Source of the DNA: an uncultured Bacteroidota bacterium
Lineage (GTDB): Bacteria; Bacteroidota; Bacteroidia; Chitinophagales; Chitinophagaceae
DNA length: 5,643 nt
NCBI GenBank assembly: GCA_903825065.1
Contig: CAIJZG010000333.1
Span: forward strand, 1 to 5,643
Reading direction: 5' to 3'
In this document: in pieces, positions 1 to 5,643 of the stretch
Position numbering within the stretch: the first letter of the stretch is position 1
Layout of the letters: each line of letters starts with the position of its first letter
The notes under the pieces: generated by a model
Told to the model about the DNA's origin: nothing
The model's database searches: none
The model's input: only the letters and a program-made list of their open reading frames with translations
Made by a program: the position numbers and the translations under genes

Positions 1-491
1 ACGAGTTCAGTAATATGGGAGATTCCATACACATTTAAATTAGAAACCATACCCGCTTCTCTTTCATTTTCTTTGGGTACAATTAAACCAAAGAATCCTT
101 CTTTGCGGGTTTGAATGGCAATAGGTAAAGCACCTTTTATAGGTTGAACACTACCATCTAAGCTTAATTCTCCCATCATTACAAAATCATTGAGCCGCTC
201 CGGTCGGGATATTTGCTCACTTGCGGCTAATATAGCCATAGCTATGGGCAGGTCAAATGCAGAACCTGATTTTCGAATATCCGCAGGAGCAAGGTTAACT
301 ACAACCTTGGTTCGGGGCATGTAATAACCGTTTGATTTAATGGCACTTTCTGTTCTTTGCATGCTTTCTCTTACTGCAATATCCGGCATACCAACAATAG
401 CATAACCTTGCCCCATGCTCACATTAACTTCTATTGTTATGGTGATAGCTTCTACTCCATAAACGGAACTGCCGAATGTTTTAACTAACAT
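1..491 (-). CDS. YifB/ComM-family Mg-chelatase-like AAA+ ATPase, N-terminal part
   Basis: My own reverse-strand translation gives an open frame from an ATG at 491-489 to the window edge: 163 codons, no stop. It begins MLVKTFGSSVYGVEA. Diagnostic stretches are GQGYAIVGMPDIAVRES (about 27-43), VVVNLAPADIRKSGSAFDLP (about 63-82) and MGELSLDGSVQPIKGALPIA (about 106-125). These mark the ChlI-type N-terminal domain, which has a Lon-protease/S5-like fold. The family is usually about 500 residues, so the AAA+ core with Walker A and B and the C-terminal domain lie outside the window and cannot be checked. Homologues in naturally competent bacteria (ComM) are hexameric helicases that promote branch migration of incoming DNA during transformation; the role in Bacteroidota is not settled. 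The gene is divergent from the downstream kinase. Its G+C is higher than that of the kinase (about 47% in two 60-base lines counted by eye). The family call is secure; the in vivo role is inference. Confidence 0.93.
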   Translation of the reverse strand, partial: MLVKTFGSSVYGVEAITITIEVNVSMGQGYAIVGMPDIAVRESMQRTESAIKSNGYYMPRTKVVVNLAPADIRKSGSAFDLPIAMAILAASEQISRPERLNDFVMMGELSLDGSVQPIKGALPIAIQTRKEGFFGLIVPKENEREAGMVSNLNVYGISHITEL

Positions 492-701
492 CTAAATTAA
501 TATTGTGATAGTAAGTTAATCAATCAATGCATAGACATTTTTTTGAAAAGCTAAAATGATTTCATCAATTTAAAATTCTATTTAAAATTTATTAACAACA
601 ATCGATTGCGAAATAGATAAATCATTTTAAATTTTATTATTAAGTAGATCATTTTTAAAATGAATACTAAATTGTTTAAACATTAGAGCTGTTTTTCGAA
701 T

Positions 702-719
702 TTATACCCCCCAGTATAA
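702..719. promoter_or_regulatory. Inverted repeat TTATAC-CCCCCA-GTATAA, possible operator
   Basis: The 6-base arms are perfectly complementary and flank a 6-base spacer containing five C residues, which stands out in very AT-rich DNA. It lies about 60 bases upstream of the proposed kinase promoter. AT arms around a C tract faintly recall operators of the CsoR/CstR regulator family, but the matching G tract on the right is missing and no such regulator is encoded here. A chance dyad is possible. Confidence 0.25.
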
Positions 720-778
720 TACGATTTTAAAAAATGATTTTTTTATTCATGACAAATATTTTCTAGAAGCTGCTACAT

Positions 779-816
779 TTTGTGAGTATTTAATAGTGAA
801 CAGTTATAATTCTTTG
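779..816 (+). promoter_or_regulatory. Possible promoter of the sensor kinase gene
   Basis: TTTTGTGA (778-785) is followed, 19 bases after TTGTGA (780-785), by TATAAT (805-810) running into TCTTTG (811-816). This fits a loose reading of the Bacteroidota primary-sigma promoter: TTTG near -33, a spacer of about 19-21 bases, then TAnnTTTG near -7, here with two extra bases before TTTG. Transcription would start around 820-825, leaving a leader of about 80 nt. The sequence is AT-rich enough for such matches to arise by chance. Confidence 0.3.
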
Positions 817-903
817 CTGTAGTTGCAGTATTTTAAACGCTAACCGAAAAGGTGTAGAAGAAAATTATATTTTAAGAATGCTTAATTTTTTTGAAGCTTG
901 GAC

Positions 904-1770
904 ATGGGAAAAAATGAAAATTTAGAAACCTTGTCATTAGTAGCTAAGTATACTAATAATATGGTTTTGATTATAAACGATTTATCGCAAATCACCTGGG
1001 TGAATGATGCCTTTATTAAAATAATGAAATATACTTTGGACGAAGTTCGTTCAAAAAGGCCAGGCGACTTTTTAAATGGACCTCTTTCCGGGCAACAAGA
1101 GGGATTAAATATTAGAACTGCGATTAAAAACAAGCTTCCATTTAAAGAAGAAATTATCCACTACACAAAAGATCAATTGCCTATCTGGATTTTAGCTGAT
1201 GGGCAACCGATAATTGATGATTTTGGAATGCTAACCAAATATATTATTGTTGAAACTGATATCACTTACCAAAAACAGCAGCAAGAAATATTAAAAAGAA
1301 CTGAATCAAAATTAAATGCGTTTTTTAATAGTTCCGGATCAATACTCATCTTATTTGACAAGTCATTAAGAATTACAACTTTTAATAAAAAAGCAGAATC
1401 ATTTATACAGAGCCAATTTAATGTAACAATCCAAATTGGTATTACTATTTTAAATATTTTCAAATCATTTGAAATTGAAAAATTCGGAGAATTCGCATTA
1501 GATACTTTGAATGGATTTGGAATAGAAAATTTTGAAATACAATTAAAGAAGATTGGAATTTGGTGGAATATTCGTTTTCTTTCTATTTATGATAGCTTTG
1601 GATCCATCATTGGTGGATCTTTTACAGCATTAGATATTACCGAAAGAAAAAATATAGAAATTGTCTTAAAACAAAATGAAGAAAGATTCAAACTTGTTTC
1701 TAAAGCAACTTTTGACGCCATTTGGGATTGGGATATTGAGAAAAACACATTATTTAGAGGAGAAGGTTAA
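904..1770 (+). CDS. N-terminal PAS fragment of the interrupted sensor kinase
   Basis: This is the upstream open part of the interrupted kinase: 288 residues from ATG 904. A TTG at 898 is also in frame, but the in-frame TGA at 892-894 prevents a longer product and ATG is preferred; no clear ribosome binding site is visible. PAS 1 (about residues 8-122) has ITWVNDAFIKIMKYTLDEV and ends in VETDITYQKQQ. Its middle, DFLNGPLSGQQ followed by FKEEIIHYTKDQLPIWI, is of the PAS_9/LOV-like type without the flavin-binding Cys. PAS 2 (about 132-248) ends in ALDITERK. PAS 3 starts at about 258 (ERFKLVSKATFDAIWDWDIE) and is cut by the stop after some 30 residues. Alone the product would have two complete PAS domains, no transmitter and no catalytic activity, so independent function is doubtful. 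Ligands cannot be predicted from the sequence. Confidence 0.8.
   Translation: MGKNENLETLSLVAKYTNNMVLIINDLSQITWVNDAFIKIMKYTLDEVRSKRPGDFLNGPLSGQQEGLNIRTAIKNKLPFKEEIIHYTKDQLPIWILADGQPIIDDFGMLTKYIIVETDITYQKQQQEILKRTESKLNAFFNSSGSILILFDKSLRITTFNKKAESFIQSQFNVTIQIGITILNIFKSFEIEKFGEFALDTLNGFGIENFEIQLKKIGIWWNIRFLSIYDSFGSIIGGSFTALDITERKNIEIVLKQNEERFKLVSKATFDAIWDWDIEKNTLFRGEG
1768..1770 (+). other. Premature in-frame TAA stop codon within the third PAS domain
   Basis: The reading frame before it (starting at 904) and after it (1771 onward) is the same phase, since 2002 minus 904 is a multiple of three. No insertion or deletion is therefore needed; a single substitution explains the break. The next base is T. 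There is no in-frame ATG downstream until 2002, 231 bases later, so reinitiation right at the stop is unlikely. The other genes whose ends are visible here (kinase, MutS-like, pyrC) also end in TAA, so a genetic code with TAA reassigned is not supported. Confidence 0.85.
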
Positions 1771-2001
1771 TATAAACTTTTTGGTTACGAGACTGGAATT
1801 CTTCAAAATGACACATTAACTTGGGACAACCTTATTCATGAAGAAGATACTAAAAGAGTTGTAATTGATTTTCAAAAACAACTAGATTCTGATGTTACAA
1901 ATTGGGAAGAAGAATATCGCTTTTTAAAAGCGGATGGAACGTATGCACATGTAAAAGATAAAGCAATCATCATTCGAGATAATTCCGGAAAAGCAATTAG
2001 G

Positions 2002-3144
2002 ATGGTTGGTGCAATGCAGGATATTAGTCATCAGGTAAAAAGAGAACATCAATTGGCATTATTAGGTTCTGTTATTACCAATACAACTGATGCAATTGTT
2101 ATTACGGATGCTTTTTCTTCAAGTGGACCGGGATTGAATATCATTTATGTGAATGAAGCATTTACTAAAATGACAGGTTATTTACCAGAAGATGTAATAG
2201 GCAAAACACCTAAAATTTTGCAGGGTCCTTTAACGGATGCTACTCAATTAAAACAACTTCGAAATGCAATTAATAATTTACAACCTTGCGAAATTGAAAT
2301 TATAAATTATAAAAAGAGTGGAGATCCATTTTGGGTTAATTTGTCAATAGTTCCGGTTGCCAATGAAAAGTTTGTATACACCCATTGGATTGCAATTCAA
2401 AAGGATATTACTGAAAAGCGGAAACAAATGGAGGAAAGAGAACAAATGATACATGAACTAACTCAAAATAATAATGAGTTAAGGCAATTCTCTTATATCA
2501 CTTCTCATAATCTTAGAGGCCCCCTAACCAATATGATTGGAATTCTTAATTTAATTGATTCTTCATCCATTTCAGATACCAGATTGAATAATCTAGTTGA
2601 TGGCCTAAAAAAATCAACTTTAAATCTAAATGAGACTTTAAATGATCTTGTTAAAATTCTAATCATAAAAGAAAACTCTCAAATTAAGATTGAAAAAATT
2701 CATTTCAAAACCAAACTAAATAAAGTCATAGAATCTATTGAAAACACAATTCAAGAATCTGGCACTTTAATTGAATACAATTTTAGTGAAGTTGAATATG
2801 TGAATTTTAGTAGAGTTTATTTGCAAAGTATCTTACAAAATCTAATATCTAATGCGATTAAATATAAAGTGCCTGATATTAATCCGATAATTAAAATACG
2901 TAGCACGATTTCAAATGGCAGTGTTCAATTACATATTTCAGATAATGGGTTGGGGATGGATTGGGAAAAAGTGAAAAATAAAATTTTTGGACTCTATCAA
3001 AAGTTTCACAATCATCAGGATAGCAAAGGAATTGGTCTCTATCTTGTATATGCTCAAGTTACAGCTTTGGGTGGCACTTTAGATTTAAAAACTGAAAAGG
3101 GAAAAGGTAGCACATTTATAATTACATTTAAAAAAGAAGACTAA
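2002..3144 (+). CDS. PAS-histidine kinase, C-terminal part of the interrupted gene
   Basis: This 380-residue frame starts at the first in-frame ATG after the premature stop. That Met is really inside the end of PAS 3 (MVGAMQDISHQ), so the start is doubtful; ATG 2014 is an alternative. A full PAS domain follows at about 22-140: IIYVNEAFTKMTGY, GKTPKILQGP, EIINYKKSGDPFWVNLS, KDITEKR. This is the PAS_9/LOV-like type, with TPK where photoactive LOV domains have NCR. A charged linker (about 138-160) leads to the H-box SYITSHNLRGPLTN with phospho-acceptor His169. The ATPase domain has the N-box LQNLISNAIKY (278-288), G1 DNGLGMD (314-320), F-box IFGLYQKFH (328-336) and G2 KGIGLYLV (342-349), all intact. 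It could therefore autophosphorylate if translated. No receiver domain is fused and no response regulator is adjacent, so the partner is unknown. The gene is notably AT-rich and ends 5 bases from the converging MutS-like gene. Confidence 0.85.
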   Translation: MVGAMQDISHQVKREHQLALLGSVITNTTDAIVITDAFSSSGPGLNIIYVNEAFTKMTGYLPEDVIGKTPKILQGPLTDATQLKQLRNAINNLQPCEIEIINYKKSGDPFWVNLSIVPVANEKFVYTHWIAIQKDITEKRKQMEEREQMIHELTQNNNELRQFSYITSHNLRGPLTNMIGILNLIDSSSISDTRLNNLVDGLKKSTLNLNETLNDLVKILIIKENSQIKIEKIHFKTKLNKVIESIENTIQESGTLIEYNFSEVEYVNFSRVYLQSILQNLISNAIKYKVPDINPIIKIRSTISNGSVQLHISDNGLGMDWEKVKNKIFGLYQKFHNHQDSKGIGLYLVYAQVTALGGTLDLKTEKGKGSTFIITFKKED

Positions 3145-3149
3145 TCATT

Positions 3150-4469
3150 TTATAGTTCCGATAGCATTTTAGTTACTCCTTCACGTTTTAAAATTAAATA
3201 GCCAATTCGATCATTGCTAATTCCTTCTTTGATTTGATAGCTGAATTCAATTTTATCATCTAACATATTCGTTTCGAAATAGCGGAACTGGATATTGTTG
3301 TATTGCTTTAGTGCATCTCCAATTTCATATAAATGTGTAGAGAGTACAAATAAACTATATTTCATTTTAATGAGACCCTCAATAACAGCAGTACTACATT
3401 TCATTGCATCCTGAATATTAGTGCCCTTGAATAACTCGTCAATAAGAATCAGCCAGTTTTTTCCGTCACTAATTTTTTCTAAGGTTTTTTTGATACGTTG
3501 AACTTCATTATAAAAATAACTCTGTCCTTTAAAAATATTGTCCTCCACTTGAATATTACTGAGTAACCCATCAAACAAACTCAAATGCATACTCTTTGCC
3601 GGCACTCCCATACCGATATGAGCCAGATAAACACTTAGTCCTACTGCTTTTATATAAGTACTCTTTCCTCCCATATTGGCACCAGTTAAGAAAATAAAAT
3701 TTTCATTTTTATTTAATCTGATATCATAGGCAACTGGAACTGTTAATAATAAGTGATATAAACCTGTAGCAATTACAAATGGTTGGTCCGACTCTTCAAC
3801 AGAAGGAAATTCAAAAGCATATTTTTTGCAGGCAATAGCCATACTCATATAAGCATCTAGTTTACAGAAAACGTCAATCAATTCAAATATGGATCTTTTA
3901 AAATGGTTCCGTAAATAGTTTGCGTAAAATAGATTTTCCTTTGGAGATAATTTTTCGTTTGCATCAATTTCTGCGATTTCTTTTAAGATCGGCTTTTCGA
4001 GATAGTATTTAAGCTGATCATACCAAATCTGTAATTGAGTGCTCTTTTTTTCATTCCCTAATAAAAATAAAATAGTTTGCATCCCCTTTAAAAAAGAAAT
4101 AGCATGTGTTACCGTATATTTTGTGATACTATAGTCGGCACTATGAAAAACTTTATAAATTGTACTAGTTACTAAATCGGGTTGCTTGGGATATGGATCG
4201 ATAGCAGTTTCGTAAAATTTTTCTATCATCATGATAGTTCCATTGGTAATTAAATCCAACGGCCATTTTTCTTGAATCAGCATTAAAGCTTGTATGGTTT
4301 GCTGAGAATCCTGAATGGCTTTTACACTATCCAATGGATTGGCCATGATGTATTTAACGTATTCTCTTCCCCCATTTGTTTGGGCATAATTGAAATGATG
4401 AAAAACGGATTGTTCTTCATCATGATGAAAGATAGAAAGGTCGGTTAGCGTGGTTTTATCTACTTGCAT
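3150..4469 (-). CDS. MutS-like ATPase without a mismatch-recognition domain
   Basis: The 439-residue product starts at ATG 4469-4467 and stops at 3152-3150. The C-terminal half is the ABC-type ATPase domain of the MutS/MSH superfamily: Walker A TGANMGGKST (262-271), the conserved segment VEDNIFKGQSYFYNEV (308-323), Walker B with Asp344-Glu345 in WLILIDELFKGT (339-350), and the switch STHLYEI (377-383). The N-terminal half, helix-rich with TNGGREYVKYIMANPL (31-46), resembles the core/lever region of MutS. Full MutS is about 850 residues and carries N-terminal mismatch-binding and connector domains; both are absent. No MutS2 Smr nuclease domain follows the ATPase. The protein therefore probably binds or hydrolyses ATP while contacting DNA or branched structures, but canonical mismatch repair is not supported and its task is unknown. 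The start is 8 bases after the pyrC stop, so it is probably the second gene of a pyrC operon and may be translationally coupled. Confidence 0.88.
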   Translation of the reverse strand: MQVDKTTLTDLSIFHHDEEQSVFHHFNYAQTNGGREYVKYIMANPLDSVKAIQDSQQTIQALMLIQEKWPLDLITNGTIMMIEKFYETAIDPYPKQPDLVTSTIYKVFHSADYSITKYTVTHAISFLKGMQTILFLLGNEKKSTQLQIWYDQLKYYLEKPILKEIAEIDANEKLSPKENLFYANYLRNHFKRSIFELIDVFCKLDAYMSMAIACKKYAFEFPSVEESDQPFVIATGLYHLLLTVPVAYDIRLNKNENFIFLTGANMGGKSTYIKAVGLSVYLAHIGMGVPAKSMHLSLFDGLLSNIQVEDNIFKGQSYFYNEVQRIKKTLEKISDGKNWLILIDELFKGTNIQDAMKCSTAVIEGLIKMKYSLFVLSTHLYEIGDALKQYNNIQFRYFETNMLDDKIEFSYQIKEGISNDRIGYLILKREGVTKMLSEL

Positions 4470-4477
4470 GTGTTTGT
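4470..4477 (-). promoter_or_regulatory. Short pyrC/MutS-like junction with A-rich start context
   Basis: Only 8 bases (ACAAACAC on the minus strand) separate the pyrC stop from the ATG of the MutS-like gene. There is no Shine-Dalgarno match and no room for a promoter, so the downstream gene most likely depends on pyrC transcription and on ribosomes finishing pyrC. A-rich leaders without Shine-Dalgarno sequences are usual in Bacteroidota. Confidence 0.5.
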
Positions 4478-5643
4478 TTAGCGTTCAAATTGCAATCTCA
4501 TTCCTTGCTTAGATTCATTGAACTGCCCATTTCCATATACTAAGTGTCCGTTTACAAAAGTATTTGTGATGGTTGCCGGAAAAACAAAGCCTTCTAAAGG
4601 GCTCCAACCACATTTATAAAGGATATTTTCTTTGGTTACTTTATATGATTGATTCATATTAACCAATACTAGGTCTGCATAATAACCTTCGCGGATATAA
4701 CCTCTTTCTTTTATTTGAAAACAATCGGCTACTGCATGACTCATCTTTTCCACCACCTTCTCGATACTTATTTTACCCTCTTTTACATAGTGTAACATTA
4801 ATGAAATAGGATGCTGTACTAGTGGTAAACCCGCATGTGCATGGACGTAATCTTCCTGCTTTTCAGCCCAGGTATGTGGTGCATGGTCTGTTGCTATAAT
4901 ATCCAATCGATCATCTAATAATCCTTCCCATAATGCTTTCTTATTGTGTGGTGCTTTAATTGCAGGATTGCATTTAATTTGGTTACCCAATCTTTCATAA
5001 TCATCACTAGTAAAATGTAAATGGTGTACGCAAACTTCCGAAGTGATTAGCTTGTCTTTTACCGGAATCATATTTGAAAATAATTGCAATTCTTTTTCTG
5101 TGCTGATATGGAGAATATGTAAGCGACTATTGAATTTTTTAGCAAGTTGGATAGCTTTAAAAGAACTTTCAAAACAAGCTTCTTCATTGCGGATTATTGG
5201 ATGGTCTGATGGCTCCAATATTTTTTTTGTTGCGGTTAAAGCCGCTAGGTTGGCCTTGATGATGCGCTCTTCCTCACAGTGAGTAGCAATTAATAATTCG
5301 GAGCCTTCAAAAATTTTCTCGAGCAACATAGGATTATCAACCAGCAAATTTCCAGTGGATGAACCCATGAAAATCTTTACCCCACACACATCTTTTTTCT
5401 TCTCGTTTGTCTTTAAAATCTCGTCTAAATTATTATTAGAAGTACCCATGAAGAAAGAATAATTTGCGAGAGAAGTTTCTTTGCCAATCTTATATTTTGC
5501 TTCTAACAATTCTTGGGTAAATACTGGGGGATTAGTATTGGGCATTTCCATAAAACTTGTTACGCCTCCTGCCACTGCTGCTTTTGCTTCTGTGTAAATG
5601 GTGGCTTTATGCGTGAGCCCGGGTTCTCTAAAATGCACTTGAT
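4478..5643 (-). CDS. pyrC: Dihydroorotase, N-terminus beyond the window
   Basis: Dihydroorotase catalyses reversible cyclisation of N-carbamoyl-L-aspartate to L-dihydroorotate, the third step of de novo pyrimidine synthesis, in the cytoplasm. The frame is open to the right edge. GTG 5638-5636 is not a start: it is the Val of a QVHFREPGLTH motif, whose Gln codon is at 5641-5639. Counting that Val as 1, metal-centre candidates are His2, Lys88 (carbamylated Lys in GVKIFMGSSTGN), His120 (ATHCEEE), His177 (LHILHIST) and Asp251 (IATDHAPHTWAEK). EMPNTNPP (31-38), KCNPAIK (222-228) and WSPLEG (345-350) also fit. The first His of the usual HxH motif is Gln here, which I recall as normal for Bacteroidota dihydroorotases such as that of Porphyromonas gingivalis. 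Compared with a usual length of about 440 residues, roughly 50-60 N-terminal residues are missing. It lies upstream of the MutS-like gene in a probable operon. An allantoinase or dihydropyrimidinase is a less likely alternative. Confidence 0.93.
   Translation of the reverse strand, partial: QVHFREPGLTHKATIYTEAKAAVAGGVTSFMEMPNTNPPVFTQELLEAKYKIGKETSLANYSFFMGTSNNNLDEILKTNEKKKDVCGVKIFMGSSTGNLLVDNPMLLEKIFEGSELLIATHCEEERIIKANLAALTATKKILEPSDHPIIRNEEACFESSFKAIQLAKKFNSRLHILHISTEKELQLFSNMIPVKDKLITSEVCVHHLHFTSDDYERLGNQIKCNPAIKAPHNKKALWEGLLDDRLDIIATDHAPHTWAEKQEDYVHAHAGLPLVQHPISLMLHYVKEGKISIEKVVEKMSHAVADCFQIKERGYIREGYYADLVLVNMNQSYKVTKENILYKCGWSPLEGFVFPATITNTFVNGHLVYGNGQFNESKQGMRLQFER

Larger units (their letters stand above)
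492..903. other. AT-rich divergent intergenic region
   Basis: This stretch of about 410 bases separates the YifB-like gene (leftward) from the sensor kinase (rightward) and must hold the promoters of both. I find no coding region: the ATGs at 660 and 735 open only 8 and 10 codons, and one at 878 opens 15 codons that run into the kinase start in another frame. It holds a possible plus-strand promoter (779-816), a dyad around a C tract (702-719) and repeats of the 10-mer AAAATGATTT (553-562, 731-740; inverted at 619-628). No tRNA, riboswitch or rho-independent terminator was recognised. The leftward promoter could not be placed; a weak TAGCTTTT-like box lies on the minus strand near 546-553. 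Confidence 0.7.
904..3144 (+). pseudogene. Multi-PAS sensor histidine kinase gene interrupted by an in-frame TAA
   Basis: The whole locus reads as one frame of 746 codons from ATG 904 to the stop at 3142-3144, broken only by TAA at 1768-1770 (codon 289). The 77 codons from 1771 to 2001 contain no stop and continue the third PAS domain directly: RGEG before the stop, then YKLFGYETG after it, then WEEEYRFLKADGTYAHVKDK. PAS domains of this class usually have an aromatic residue at the lost position, so a Tyr codon (TAT or TAC) changed to TAA by one base is a simple explanation. The restored order is PAS (about 8-122), PAS (132-248), PAS (258-378), PAS (388-506), short coiled-coil linker, H-box (His535) and ATPase domain. 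No membrane segment or signal peptide is seen, so the sensor would be cytoplasmic. Alternatives are a sequencing error, two separately translated parts, or stop readthrough; TAA followed by T is an efficient stop, which argues against readthrough. Confidence 0.75.

Noticed and set aside
878..925. 15-codon frame starting MLNFFEAWTWEK just ahead of the kinase, possible leader peptide
   Set aside because: It is in a different phase, overlaps the kinase start, and shows neither a ribosome site nor an attenuator hairpin; a chance frame is more likely.
882..1133. 83-codon open frame on the minus strand
   Set aside because: It lies over the PAS 1 coding sequence, and its translation has no recognisable family; PAS motifs on the plus strand are clear.
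1266..1463. 65-codon open frame on the minus strand
   Set aside because: It is antisense to PAS 2 of the kinase and shows no family signature.
1768..1770. TAA reassigned to a sense codon (alternative genetic code)
   Set aside because: The kinase, MutS-like and pyrC genes all end in TAA at the expected family C-termini, so TAA works as a stop here.
5043..5282. 79-codon open frame on the plus strand
   Set aside because: It is antisense to highly conserved pyrC segments (His120 to His177 region), so it is a shadow of that gene.
5636..5638. GTG as the start codon of dihydroorotase
   Set aside because: It encodes the Val inside the conserved QVHFREPG motif, and the frame continues to the window edge; the true start is outside.
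3150..5643. Defence-like or other novel operon formed by the MutS-like ATPase and its neighbour
   Set aside because: The neighbour is an ordinary dihydroorotase, and no nuclease, toxin or other effector is present in the window.

Overview
The window looks like chromosomal DNA from a member of the Bacteroidota, perhaps from the Chitinophagaceae/Sphingobacteriia side, though that finer placement is only an impression. The reasons are the protein flavours: a YifB/ComM-type protein starting MLVKTFGSSVYGVEA, a dihydroorotase with the QVHFREPGLTHK signature in place of the usual HxH motif, a short MutS-like ATPase, and a multi-PAS histidine kinase with an SHNLRGPL H-box. The AT-rich non-coding DNA and the lack of clear Shine-Dalgarno sequences fit as well. 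No mobile element, tRNA, rRNA or CRISPR array was seen.

Layout, left to right. (1) Positions 1-491, minus strand: the N-terminal 163 residues of a YifB/ComM-family Mg-chelatase-like AAA+ ATPase, cut by the window edge. (2) Positions 492-903: an AT-rich divergent intergenic region with a possible plus-strand promoter, a small dyad around a C tract and some repeated AT-rich 10-mers. (3) Positions 904-3144, plus strand: a cytoplasmic four-PAS sensor histidine kinase whose reading frame is broken by one in-frame TAA (1768-1770) inside the third PAS domain. The codons on both sides are in the same frame and together make a normal PAS fold, so this is one gene with a nonsense codon rather than two natural genes. 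(4) Positions 3150-4469, minus strand: a 439-residue MutS-like ATPase that has the MutS ATPase motifs but no mismatch-recognition domain. It converges on the kinase with only 5 bp between stop codons. (5) Positions 4478-5643, minus strand: dihydroorotase (pyrC), lacking its N-terminus at the right edge. It lies 8 bp upstream of the MutS-like gene, so the two are probably co-transcribed.

Functionally this is mostly housekeeping DNA (pyrimidine synthesis, a DNA-linked ATPase, a ComM-like ATPase) around a more AT-rich, probably decaying or truncated orphan sensor kinase. No response regulator is adjacent. I see no convincing evidence of a new multi-gene system. The most notable points are the nonsense codon in the kinase, the reduced MutS-like protein linked to pyrC, and the Gln in place of the first metal-binding His of the dihydroorotase.
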